A stretch of DNA of 29,439 bases, taken from positions 1 to 29,439 of the forward strand of contig JBGPYB010000045.1 of NCBI GenBank assembly GCA_041493035.1, given 5' to 3'. The notes beneath the pieces are model-generated. The model saw only the letters and a program-made list of their open reading frames with translations. It was not told where the DNA came from and did no database searches. Both the position numbers and the translations under genes were made by a program. This document shows positions 1-7,018 of the stretch, one piece after another. This stretch comes from JBGPYB01 sp041493035. GTDB lineage: Bacteria > Acidobacteriota > Vicinamibacteria > Fen-336. Numbering within the stretch: the first letter of the stretch is position 1; each line of letters opens with the position of its first letter.

Positions 1-34
1 ATCGTGGCCGCGCCTCTCAGAGAAGGATCGTCCC

Positions 35-397
35 ATGCCGAGAGTCAAACGGGGAAGCAAGCGCCGGGAGCGGCGGAAGAAGCTCCTGGGGCTGGCGAAG
101 GGCTATTTCCTCAACAAGGGAAAGCTCTATCGAGCGGCCAAAGAGGCGGTCGACCGCGCCGGCAACTTCTCCTACGTAGGGCGACGCCGCAAGAAGCGAG
201 ACTTCCGCCGCCTCTGGATCATCCGCATCAACGCTGCGACCCGGAGCCACGATCTTTCCTATAGCCAGTTCATCGCGGGCCTGAAGCACGCGGGGATCGA
301 ACTGGACCGGAAGTCGCTTGCGGACCTCGCGGTCAAGGATCCTGCCGCGTTTGGGAAGCTCGTGGAGTCAGCAAAGTCCGCGAAGGCCACGGCCTAA
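35..397 (+). CDS. rplT: 50S ribosomal protein L20
   Basis: This is L20, an early-assembly protein of the large ribosomal subunit that binds 23S rRNA. The 120-residue product has the usual family length (about 118). It shows the basic N-terminal helix (MPRVKRGSKRRERRKK), the central FSYVGRRRKKRDFRRLWIIRINAA block and the IELDRKSLADLAV segment typical of L20. The ATG follows an AGAAGGA ribosome binding site at 21-27. It lies 16 bases before pheS in the common rplT-pheS-pheT order, so rpmI and infC probably lie just left of the window; no part of rpmI can be recognised in bases 1-34. Identification is from direct recognition of conserved blocks. Confidence 0.98.
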   Translation: MPRVKRGSKRRERRKKLLGLAKGYFLNKGKLYRAAKEAVDRAGNFSYVGRRRKKRDFRRLWIIRINAATRSHDLSYSQFIAGLKHAGIELDRKSLADLAVKDPAAFGKLVESAKSAKATA

Positions 398-413
398 CAC
401 CTTCACGCACTCC

Positions 414-1493
414 ATGTCTGACTCCTCGGACGAATCGAAGGCGAGGGCTCGGGCGCTCCGCGAGGAGTTCCGGTCGTCCCTTGCCGATTCGGGCGATCTG
501 GCCTCGCTCCAGGCTGTACGCGACCGTTTCCTGGGCCGAAAGGCGGGCGCTCTCACGAGCCTGCTCAAGTCCCTCGGCGGTCTGGGCGAGGACGAACGCC
601 GCGAGGCCGGGCGTGAGTTGAACGCCTTGAAGAGCGAGCTGGAGGCCGCCCTCCAGGACGCGGAGTCGCGTCTCCAGGCCGGCGCGCGCGAGACCCGGCT
701 GGAGCAGGAGCGAATCGACATCACGCTGCCGGCTCGGCCGACGGCCACGGGGTGGCGTCATCCGCTGACCGTCGTCCGGGAACGGCTCGAAGACATCTTC
801 GTGTCGATGGGCTACGAGATCTTCGACGGCCCCGAGGTCGACGACGACTACCACTGCTTCGAAGCCCTCAACATGCCTCCCGACCATCCCGCCCGGGACA
901 TGCAGGACACCTTCTACCTGAAGGGGAGGCGCGACATTCTCCTCCGAACCCACACGTCGACGGGGCAGATCCGGTACATGCTCGCGAATCCCCACCCGCC
1001 GCTGGTTCGGATCATCTGCCCCGGCAAGGTGTTTCGCCGGGACGACGACATCACCCATTCGCCGATGTTCCAGCAGGTCGAGGGACTGGTCGTGGGCCCC
1101 GGGATCAGCCTGGGTGACCTCAAGGGGACCATCGAGGCCTTTCTCCACACCCTCTTCGGGCCCCAGTACCCCGTGAGGTTCAGGGCCTCGTACTTCCCGT
1201 ACACGGAGCCCTCGGTCGAGGCCGACCTTGGCTGCATCGTCTGCGGTGGCAGGGGGTGCCGGGTCTGCAAGGGGACCGGGTGGGTGGAGATCCTCGGATC
1301 GGGGATGGTGGACCCGGCGGTCTTCGAGGCCGTCAACGCCCGCATCGGGCGTACTGTCTACGACCCGGAGGAAGTCACAGGCTTTGCCTTCGGCCTCGGC
1401 ATCGAGCGCGTCGCCATGATCCTCCACGGCGTCGACGACATCCGGCTCTTCTATGGAAACGACCTTCGCTTCCTGGAGCAGTTCGGCGGATGA
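414..1493 (+). CDS. pheS: Phenylalanine--tRNA ligase alpha subunit
   Basis: Catalytic subunit of the alpha2-beta2 enzyme that charges tRNA-Phe. The 359-residue product starts with a coiled-coil tRNA-binding arm (about residues 1-100). The class II synthetase core follows, with motif 2 seen as FRRDDDITHSPMFQQVEGL and motif 3 as GFAFGLGIERVAM. A CxxCxxxxCxxC cluster (CIVCGGRGCRVC) sits just before the TGWVEILG segment; this is known in many bacterial PheS proteins and may bind a metal. The ATG at 414 was chosen because upstream in-frame codons run into rplT and lack family resemblance; no clear Shine-Dalgarno sequence precedes it. Its TGA overlaps the pheT ATG (ATGA), which suggests translational coupling. 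Confidence 0.98.
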   Translation: MSDSSDESKARARALREEFRSSLADSGDLASLQAVRDRFLGRKAGALTSLLKSLGGLGEDERREAGRELNALKSELEAALQDAESRLQAGARETRLEQERIDITLPARPTATGWRHPLTVVRERLEDIFVSMGYEIFDGPEVDDDYHCFEALNMPPDHPARDMQDTFYLKGRRDILLRTHTSTGQIRYMLANPHPPLVRIICPGKVFRRDDDITHSPMFQQVEGLVVGPGISLGDLKGTIEAFLHTLFGPQYPVRFRASYFPYTEPSVEADLGCIVCGGRGCRVCKGTGWVEILGSGMVDPAVFEAVNARIGRTVYDPEEVTGFAFGLGIERVAMILHGVDDIRLFYGNDLRFLEQFGG

Positions 1494-3529
1494 AGGTTCT
1501 GCTGTCGTGGCTCCGGGAGTTCGTCGACATTCCGGTGGAGAACAGGAAGCTGGCCGACGACCTGACTCTGGTCGGCTTGGCCGTCGATACCGTGGAGAGC
1601 GTGGGCAAGGACACGCTCCTCGATCTCGACATCACGACCAACCGCGTCGACTGCATGAACGTCTATGGCGTGGCCCGAGAGGTCGCCGTTCTCTACAGGC
1701 TGCCGCTGCGCCCACTCGAGATCGCCTTCGCGGAAGCAGGGCCGCCCTCGTCCGAGGGGCTTGTCGTCGAGATCGACGCCCCCGATCTCTGCCCGCGCTT
1801 CTGCGCCCTTGTTCTTGACGTGCGGATGGGGCCGTCTCCGGCGTGGGTGAGGGATCGGCTCGAGGCCGTGGGCGTCCGGTCCATCAACAACGTCGTCGAT
1901 CTCACCAACTACGTCATGCTCGAGATGGGGCAACCTTGCCACGCCTTCGACCTGGACCGGACCACTGGGCGCCGGCTGCGCGCCCGGTGGGCGGCGGAGG
2001 GGGAAGAATTGCGTACCCTCGACGGCGCCCTTCGCCGGCTCTCGGCACGGATGGGAGTGGTGGCGGGGGACGAGGCGCCCCTCGCTCTGGCAGGCATCAT
2101 GGGTGGAGCGTCGAGCGAAGTCTCGGACGAGACGCGGACCGTCGCTCTCGAAGCCGCATACTGGGATCCTCTGTCCATCCGGCGCACGGCGAAGGCTCTG
2201 GGGATGCACACCGAGGCCTCTCACCGATTCGAGCGCGGCGCCGACCCCGAAGGACCCCTCTCCGCCACGGCCCGCATCGCCCACCTGCTCCAGAAGACGG
2301 GGGCGGGCTCGACGCGGCCGGGTCGCATCGATTGCCACCCGGCGCCACAGGCTCGGCGCGGGGCCCGTCTCCGGCCGTCGCGGTCGAAGACCGTCCTTGG
2401 CGTGGGCGTCCCTCTTGCCGAGGCGCGGCGTGTCCTGACGGGGCTTGGCTTCACGGTCGGACCGGACGACGGAAACGGAACACCTGTCGGCATCCCGAGC
2501 TGGCGTGGGGACGTCTCCCGCGAGATCGACGTCATCGAGGAGGTCGGCCGGCACTATGGGCTGGATCAGATCGTCTCGAGCCTGCCCGGCAATGCCGTGA
2601 TCGGAGGCCTGAAGCCCTGGCAGGCGCGGGAGCGGGAGGTGCGTGCGACCCTGGTCGGCGCAGGTCTCGCGGAGGTGATTCAGTATGCGTTCGTCTCGGA
2701 GGCGGAGTCGTCGACACTTCCGGGAGTGCCTGTGGCACTCGAGAACCCCATCTCCGAGGAACAAGGGATCCTCCGAAGCTCGCTCGTCGTTCCGGGGCTT
2801 CTGAGCGCCCTCCGAACGAATCTGCGGCAGGGGCGCCGCGACGTGGGCCTCTTCGAGATCGGCCGCGTCTTCGCGCCCGCCGACGCTTTGCCTCGCGAGA
2901 CGAAGCGCCTCGGCCTGGTCCTGTCGGGGAATTCCAGGCCCGCCCATTGGGCGGAGAAGGCACGCCCTTCGGACTTCTTCGACGCGAAGGGGATCGTCGA
3001 GGCTGTCATCCGCCGGCTGGGTGTTGCAACCCCGGCCTGGCGCTCCGACGGGGCGCCTTCCCATCTGCATCCAGGGAAGTCGGCCTCGGGGACTCGCTCG
3101 GGTATCGACTGCGGCTACGTTGGCATCGTCCATCCTGATGTCGCCCGGCAATTCGAAATCCCGGAGGAGACGGTGGTGGCGGAGATCGACCTCGGGACGC
3201 TGCTCGAGGATGTGCCTGCCGCGACCCGCGTCCGCGCCCTGGACCGCTTCCCGGCCGTGGCCCGAGACATTTCGGTTGTCGTAGCGGGCGATCACCGAGC
3301 CGCGGATCTGGAGGCGACCATTCGCGCCGAGGCCGGGGACCTGTTGCGCAGCGCCGTGGTCGTGGACCGCTACGACCGTCCCCCCGTCCCCGCGGGGAAG
3401 GTCAGCCTGACGCTGAGCCTGGTGTTCCAGCACGCGGATCGAACGCTCACGGGGGACGAGGTCCAGGATGCGATGGCTCGCGTGATCGGCGCACTCCGAT
3501 CCGGCGGGGCCGAGATTCGAGGGGAATGA
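1490..3529 (+). CDS. pheT: Phenylalanine--tRNA ligase beta subunit, short form without OB fold
   Basis: Beta subunit of PheRS. It carries the B3/B4 editing domain (RSINNVVDLTNYVMLEMGQP, about residue 130), the B5 domain, the synthetase-like core and a C-terminal FDX-ACB anticodon-binding domain (from RFPAVARDISVVV). The product is 679 residues, against about 795 for the usual bacterial form. The difference is N-terminal: after MKVLLSWLREFVDI and LVGLAVDTVESVG the chain goes directly to DLDITTNRVDCMNVYGVARE, so the roughly 110-residue tRNA-binding OB fold (EMAP-like) is absent. The reading frame is intact and the junction is clean, so this looks like a natural short version rather than a frameshift. 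Its ATG overlaps the pheS stop by four bases. Confidence 0.97.
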   Translation: MKVLLSWLREFVDIPVENRKLADDLTLVGLAVDTVESVGKDTLLDLDITTNRVDCMNVYGVAREVAVLYRLPLRPLEIAFAEAGPPSSEGLVVEIDAPDLCPRFCALVLDVRMGPSPAWVRDRLEAVGVRSINNVVDLTNYVMLEMGQPCHAFDLDRTTGRRLRARWAAEGEELRTLDGALRRLSARMGVVAGDEAPLALAGIMGGASSEVSDETRTVALEAAYWDPLSIRRTAKALGMHTEASHRFERGADPEGPLSATARIAHLLQKTGAGSTRPGRIDCHPAPQARRGARLRPSRSKTVLGVGVPLAEARRVLTGLGFTVGPDDGNGTPVGIPSWRGDVSREIDVIEEVGRHYGLDQIVSSLPGNAVIGGLKPWQAREREVRATLVGAGLAEVIQYAFVSEAESSTLPGVPVALENPISEEQGILRSSLVVPGLLSALRTNLRQGRRDVGLFEIGRVFAPADALPRETKRLGLVLSGNSRPAHWAEKARPSDFFDAKGIVEAVIRRLGVATPAWRSDGAPSHLHPGKSASGTRSGIDCGYVGIVHPDVARQFEIPEETVVAEIDLGTLLEDVPAATRVRALDRFPAVARDISVVVAGDHRAADLEATIRAEAGDLLRSAVVVDRYDRPPVPAGKVSLTLSLVFQHADRTLTGDEVQDAMARVIGALRSGGAEIRGE

Positions 3530-3535
3530 GGGCAT

Positions 3536-3853
3536 ATGGAGAACAGCTTCGACCGACTCGAGGAGAAGGTCCGAAAAGCAGCCGATCTCGTGAAGCAGTT
3601 GCGGAAGGAAAATAGGTCCCGGGAGGAAGCTCTTCAAGCGGCCAAGCAGCGGCTTCACGACTCGGAGAAGCGCCTGGCGGTCCTGGAAAAGGAGCGCACG
3701 ACGTCGGCGAGCCAGGGGAAGGAGCTCGAAGGGCTCGAGCGGGAAGTGAAAGCGCTCCGACAGCAACGCGACGAGGTGCGTCAGAGGATCGAGAGCCTCG
3801 TGGAGGTTCTCGAGGGACTCGACGAGGCGGGGGAGCCGGCGGACAACGCCTGA
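3536..3853 (+). CDS. ZapB-like coiled-coil protein
   Basis: A 105-residue, highly charged protein that reads as almost continuous coiled coil (about residues 5-92), with heptad-like Leu/Val spacing and many Glu, Arg and Lys. ZapB proteins are short coiled-coil division factors that act with ZapA at the FtsZ ring. Here the gene lies between pheT (6-base gap) and zapA, which supports a ZapB-like role. Sequence alone does not prove homology, because coiled coils look alike. It is probably cotranscribed with pheST. A generic coiled-coil protein is the alternative. Confidence 0.7.
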   Translation: MENSFDRLEEKVRKAADLVKQLRKENRSREEALQAAKQRLHDSEKRLAVLEKERTTSASQGKELEGLEREVKALRQQRDEVRQRIESLVEVLEGLDEAGEPADNA

Positions 3854-3857
3854 GAGG

Positions 3858-3897
3858 CCGGTGCGCGAGGGGCTATAATCCCAGGGACCCGCACCGG
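3858..3897 (+). promoter_or_regulatory. Inverted repeat enclosing a TATAAT box before zapA
   Basis: An exact 8-base inverted repeat, CCGGTGCG at 3858-3865 and CGCACCGG at 3890-3897, flanks a perfect TATAAT at 3874-3879. The box could be the -10 of a zapA promoter with a start near 3886. The base pairs at the -35 distance (about 3851-3856) are poor. The repeat could fold in RNA or be a protein site; neither is shown. Confidence 0.4.
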
Positions 3898-3905
3898 AGG
3901 GCCTC

Positions 3906-4199
3906 ATGGCTGACAAGCCTGACCTCGTTCACGTGCAGATCTTCGGCCAGAGCTACGCGGTTCGCGGCGGAGCCGAACCCGGATACGTGGAACGCCTCGC
4001 GGCGTACGTGGACGCCCAGATGCAAGAGGTCAGCCGGGTGCCCGGGACGGTGGACTCGCTTCGAATCGCCGTCCTGGCCGCTCTCAACATCGCCGACGAG
4101 TGCTTCCGCGCCAAAGCCAATGCCGCGGGCGGTGGAAGCGCTTTGGAGGCGCGCGCGGCGGGCCTGGCCCGGGAGTTGGAGGCGGCCCTCGAGGAGTGA
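3906..4199 (+). CDS. zapA: Cell division protein ZapA
   Basis: ZapA binds FtsZ and cross-links protofilaments at the division ring. The 97-residue product has the family layout: an N-terminal beta part (VHVQIFGQSYAVRGG, residues 8-22), the YVERLAAYVDAQMQEV helix, then SLRIAVLAALNIADECF and a C-terminal coiled coil ending in LARELEAALEE. The length fits the family (about 90-110). It lies after the ZapB-like gene and directly before a 6S RNA. The zapA-ssrS order is also known in E. coli and strengthens both calls. Confidence 0.92.
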   Translation: MADKPDLVHVQIFGQSYAVRGGAEPGYVERLAAYVDAQMQEVSRVPGTVDSLRIAVLAALNIADECFRAKANAAGGGSALEARAAGLARELEAALEE

Positions 4200-4205
4200 T
4201 ATAGT
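4176..4205 (+). promoter_or_regulatory. Candidate 6S RNA promoter inside the end of zapA
   Basis: A TATAGT hexamer at 4200-4205 directly follows the zapA stop codon. A weak -35-like TTGGAG lies at 4176-4181, giving an 18-base spacer. Transcription would begin near 4212, which agrees with the expected 5' end of the 6S RNA. The -35 is poor, so this is a proposal. Confidence 0.45.
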
Positions 4206-4210
4206 TCCTC

Positions 4211-4400
4211 CCGAAAAGGTCTCCTGCATTGCTCGTGATGGATTCGGAAGCCTTGAACCAACGTCCTTAAAGTCGGGGACCCGGAGTCGTTCCGCGGTGT
4301 GCATGCCTCCGCGTCGAGGAAGCCTAAAGCGGCGCGCAGGGTTCCCACCTGGTGACCAGGTTCAGGTCACCCTCCACACGGCAAAGGCGGGGGGCCTTTT
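4211..4400 (+). ncRNA. ssrS: 6S RNA
   Basis: 6S RNA mimics an open promoter and binds the housekeeping RNA polymerase holoenzyme. The interval lacks a conserved reading frame and has 6S signatures: TCCGCGGTGTGCATGC at about 4291-4306 resembles the E. coli central-bubble region (CTCCGCGGTTGGTGAGCATGC). It is followed at the right distance by GAGGAAGCCTAAAGC, the conserved AAGCC(T)TAAA block. On the 3' side an ACCTGG-TGA-CCAGGT hairpin parallels the E. coli one. It ends in an intrinsic terminator and lies right after zapA, the classic location. In E. coli ygfA (fau) comes next; here thiL does. The exact 5' end is uncertain by about 10 bases. A covariance-model search for the 6S family would settle it. 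Confidence 0.85.
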
Positions 4401-4402
4401 TT
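4383..4402 (+). terminator. Intrinsic terminator of the 6S RNA
   Basis: A stem of AAAGGC (4383-4388) with GCCTTT (4394-4399) closes a G5 loop and runs into six T residues (4397-4402). This is the clearest Rho-independent terminator in the window. It separates zapA/6S transcription from thiL. Confidence 0.8.
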
Positions 4403-4414
4403 GCGTCTCGAGTC

Positions 4415-4423
4415 TGGTAGAGT
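4415..4423 (+). promoter_or_regulatory. Extended -10 box for leaderless thiL
   Basis: TGGTAGAGT at 4415-4423 has the TGn extension plus a TAGAGT hexamer. Exactly seven bases separate it from the GTG at 4431, so transcription would start at the initiation codon. The box lies directly after the 6S terminator, where a new promoter is needed. Confidence 0.45.
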
Positions 4424-4430
4424 TCCGGCG

Positions 4431-5519
4431 GTGGAAGATCCCGACGCCCCCGTCAGCGAGATCGGCGAACGGGCGCTACTGAAGCACCTCCGCTCGCGGA
4501 TTCCCTCGAGTCCCGGAGTCGTCGTGGGGATCGGCGACGACGCTGCCGCCGTCGAGACGGGGAGCCTGACCCTCGTCACTACCGACTGCATGGTCGAAGG
4601 CGTGCACTTCATGCAGGAGTGGTGTCCGGCGCGCCTCGTCGGCCGCAAGGCCCTGAGCGTCAACCTGTCCGATATCGCCGCGATGGCGGGTGTCCCGCGG
4701 CACGCGACGGTGAGCCTGTGCCTGCCCCCCGCGACGCCGATGTCGTTCGTCGACGGCCTCTACGACGGGCTTCTCGAGCGATCGGCCGAGACGGGTGTGA
4801 GCATCGTCGGCGGCAATGTGTCCTTGACGACCGGCCCCATCGTGGTGGACGTCACCCTGCTGGGTCAGGGCGATCGGTTGTTCCTTCGGAGCGGAGCCGC
4901 ACCCGGCGACCTGGTCGTCGTGACAGGGAGCCTGGGCGCCGCCGCCGCCGGCCTTCGCCTTCTGACCCAAGGGGCGCGCCTTGACTCGGACGGGGTCTTG
5001 GGCGCGACCGGTGTCTGGACAGGCTCGGCCGCTCGTGCTCTCACGCATTGCCTGCGGGCGCAGCTCGACCCGAATCCTCCGCTCTCGTTCGCCCGCGGCC
5101 TTGCCGAGCACGATCTCGTTCACGCGGCCATGGATCTCTCCGACGGTCTCTCGGGAGACCTCCGCGCCATGTGCGACGAGAGCGACGCGTCGGCCTGGAT
5201 CGACTCGGATGCTCTCCCCGTGGATCCCCATGCGGCTAGCCTCGAGCGGGCTCGCGGTGGGGACGCCTTCTCCCTCGCGCTCCATGGTGGCGAGGACTAC
5301 CAGCTGCTTTTCGCCGTGCGCCCGGATCGTTTGGACGGCCTCAGGGACATGGCGGTGATCTGGGACATCCCTCTCACGGTTGTCGGCGAGTTCGCGCCGG
5401 GGCCGCCGGCACTCCTCCTGAAGAAGGGCGGGACGCTCCTTCCCCTGACGCCTCAGTCCCATGACCACTTTCGGCGCCGGCCAGCGGTCGCCCCATCCAC
5501 GGAAAGCAGCGGAGCATGA
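4431..5519 (+). CDS. thiL: Thiamine-monophosphate kinase
   Basis: ThiL phosphorylates thiamine monophosphate to thiamine pyrophosphate, the last step of cofactor synthesis. The 362-residue product carries the family marks: GIGDDAAAV near the N-terminus, TTDCMVEGVHF, KALSVNLSDIAAMAG, GGNVSLT, the glycine-rich VTGSLGAAAAGL, AMDLSDGLSGDL and LHGGEDYQLLF. These make up the ATP- and Mg-binding faces of the PurM/ThiL fold. The family-typical DHF end is followed by an extra tail of about 16 residues. The GTG at 4431 is preferred over an upstream TTG at 4401, which falls inside the terminator T-tract. The TGA overlaps the next ATG (ATGA). Confidence 0.95.
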   Translation: MEDPDAPVSEIGERALLKHLRSRIPSSPGVVVGIGDDAAAVETGSLTLVTTDCMVEGVHFMQEWCPARLVGRKALSVNLSDIAAMAGVPRHATVSLCLPPATPMSFVDGLYDGLLERSAETGVSIVGGNVSLTTGPIVVDVTLLGQGDRLFLRSGAAPGDLVVVTGSLGAAAAGLRLLTQGARLDSDGVLGATGVWTGSAARALTHCLRAQLDPNPPLSFARGLAEHDLVHAAMDLSDGLSGDLRAMCDESDASAWIDSDALPVDPHAASLERARGGDAFSLALHGGEDYQLLFAVRPDRLDGLRDMAVIWDIPLTVVGEFAPGPPALLLKKGGTLLPLTPQSHDHFRRRPAVAPSTESSGA

Positions 5520-5977
5520 GCGACCGCCTCCGTCGGACGTTGCAGCTCCTGTTGCAGCTCAGCGACACACCGCATCGGATCGCTCTTTCCTTTGCGATCG
5601 GGGTGTGGATCGCCTTTTCGCCGCTCCTCGGGATCCACACGGGCCTGGCCCTGGCGGTCGCCTACCTCTTCCGGCTGAGCCGGGCGAGCATCCTGATCGG
5701 CGCCTACGTCAACAACCCGTGGACCGTCGCACCCATGTACACGGCCGGAACCATCCTCGGTTCGTACATGCTCGGGGTTTCCACCGAGGGACTTTCCGAG
5801 ATCGATTGGAGCCTTCACGGCCACGCCTTCTACGAGGCCATGCTCCAGGGCTTACGCCCCTACGTCTGGCCCTACATCGTGGGGAACACGGTCTTGGGCA
5901 GTGTCGCGTCGGTGGCTGCGTACTTCGCCCTCCGCATGATGCTCAGTCGGCGGGGCCAGGCGGCGCCGCAAGCCTAG
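5516..5977 (+). CDS. DUF2062 membrane protein
   Basis: A 153-residue inner-membrane protein with hydrophobic stretches near residues 22-55, 60-85 and 115-142. It has the DUF2062 hallmarks FSPLLGIHT (about residue 35) and YVNNPWTVAPMY (about residue 63). The biochemical role of the family is unknown; members are often found near lipid or cell-surface genes. It is coupled to thiL by a 4-base ATGA overlap. Confidence 0.88.
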   Translation: MSDRLRRTLQLLLQLSDTPHRIALSFAIGVWIAFSPLLGIHTGLALAVAYLFRLSRASILIGAYVNNPWTVAPMYTAGTILGSYMLGVSTEGLSEIDWSLHGHAFYEAMLQGLRPYVWPYIVGNTVLGSVASVAAYFALRMMLSRRGQAAPQA

Positions 5978-6075
5978 ACTGACTAGGGCTGGACCGGACC
6001 CTGCTGCCACACCCCTTGACCCAGGGACGCGTCGTGGGCGGTCTCCCAGGATCCAGCGCGGCTTCAGGGGCCACT

Positions 6076-6104
6076 CCGCCTGAGTCTCACTTTTGACTCG
6101 GCGG
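6076..6104. terminator. Hairpin between convergent genes, likely bidirectional terminator
   Basis: CCGCC-T-GAGTC at 6076-6086 pairs with GACTCGGCGG at 6095-6104 around an 8-base loop, giving ten pairs with one bulged T. It lies between the DUF2062 stop and the stop of the facing Cache gene. No long T-tract follows on either strand, so the terminator role is inferred from position. Confidence 0.5.
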
Positions 6105-6126
6105 CTCTGCTCTAGTTGATCGCCGT

Positions 6127-6579
6127 CTACTTGTACGCGCCGACTCCGCAGACTTGGTTGCCCGCCTTCTTGAAAAAGGTGACCTTGTTCTCCAACTTCT
6201 TGCTGACCGGGTTCGTCCAGCGATACTCGAGCGAGCCACTTTCCTTCCCCGCAAGCTCCGCCCACTGTTTCCCTACGTCCTCGCCCGCGCTGTTCCTTAT
6301 CGTGGTGACGTTCGTCCCGAGCGTTACCGTCGGGTGGGCGGTGATCTTCTTGTCCGTTCCGTAGCAGAAGACGTACAGGTCGCGATCCCTGAAGGATCCT
6401 TTGGGATCATTGAAGGCGGCCAGCGCCTTCTTCTCGCCATCCGTCTGCACAAGCTTGACCGCGCGATCAAGCATGGCCTTTGCCTCCTCCGGCGTCGCCG
6501 CCCCAGCGCCGAACGCGGGGCCGACAACGGCGAGCGTAGCGAGCGTCGTCGCGAACAATGCAGCCAAACAGCACTTCAT
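6127..6579 (-). CDS. Secreted single Cache-domain protein
   Basis: A 150-residue exported protein. Residues 1 to about 25 form a signal peptide (MKCC, hydrophobic core, cleavage near AFG-AGA). The mature part matches the small single Cache (sCache) fold, with helix EEAKAMLDRAVKLVQ, then KKALAAFNDPKGSFRDRDLYVFCYG, the PTVTLGTNVTTIRNSAGEDV block and a C-terminal KVTFFKKAGNQVCGVGAYK. Cache domains normally sense small ligands as part of receptors; here there is no transmembrane helix beyond the signal and no signalling domain. A strong GGAGGTGA ribosome binding site (6583-6590) precedes the ATG. It is a single-gene unit, and the ligand is unknown. Confidence 0.85.
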   Translation of the reverse strand: MKCCLAALFATTLATLAVVGPAFGAGAATPEEAKAMLDRAVKLVQTDGEKKALAAFNDPKGSFRDRDLYVFCYGTDKKITAHPTVTLGTNVTTIRNSAGEDVGKQWAELAGKESGSLEYRWTNPVSKKLENKVTFFKKAGNQVCGVGAYK

Positions 6580-7018
6580 ATCTCACCTCCTGCGTAAAGA
6601 ATGGAGTCCTTCGCCGCCGACCAATCCCCAGTCGCCAGGCCTTGCCAACGGAACTGGTACCACACGCATGGAGCCACTCAAGGGGCGCAAGACCTCCAGG
6701 GCGCCCAGGCGGCATCCGAAAGCGGTGTCTCGTGACGCCAACCCAGGATTCCCGCGCGATGGTGAATTGTACGCGAAGGGGCCGGGGTCGCAAGGGCCGA
6801 AATTGGAAGGGCGTCGTGGCCGGAGGGGCTCCGCCCTGGGCACTTCCGGGGCGCGACTCCGATCGCGGTGGACCACTGGAGCGCGGGCGCGAACACGTCC
6901 GCCGCTCTTTACGCTGCGGGGCTTCGGGGGTCGCGACGTTCTCCGGCTCGTCCTGCCAGACACGGTCACCCGGCAGCGATCTGGGCGGGAGGCTGCGGCT
7001 CCATGCGCGGGACCTAAG
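6580..7018. other. 439-base stretch without a recognisable gene
   Basis: Apart from the Cache gene ribosome binding site at 6583-6590, nothing supportable was seen on either strand. Open frames here are short or extend from gatA antisense and have arginine- and proline-rich, low-complexity translations typical of GC-rich noise. No tRNA-like TTCGA loop, T-tract terminator or repeat was found. It should contain the Cache gene promoter, but no convincing -35/-10 pair was seen. Confidence 0.6.

Noticed and set aside
4..264. Open frame of 86 codons near the left edge, or a tail of rpmI
   Set aside because: It overlaps rplT in another frame with a low-complexity translation. Bases 1-34 do not show an L35 C-terminus or its stop codon.
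1451..3916. Open frame of 821 codons on the minus strand
   Set aside because: It runs antisense to pheT and its neighbours, has no recognisable domain, and arises from high GC with third-position bias in the real plus-strand genes.
4211..4400. SRP (4.5S) RNA or a riboswitch in the zapA-thiL gap
   Set aside because: The conserved SRP apical loop (GGTCCGGAAGGAAGCAGCC) is absent, and no TPP riboswitch core (CTGAGA with ACCTGA) is present although thiL follows. The 6S signatures explain the stretch better.
4401..4430. TTG at 4401 as the thiL start
   Set aside because: It lies in the T-tract of the 6S terminator and adds ten unconserved residues. GTG 4431 has a promoter box at a fixed distance and gives a family-like start.
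6800..6818. Resemblance to an Illumina adapter (AGATCGGAAGAGCGTCGTG), 16 of 19 bases equal
   Set aside because: Three mismatches and no further adapter sequence on either side. A real adapter remnant would be exact or nearly so. Noted because the region has no gene.
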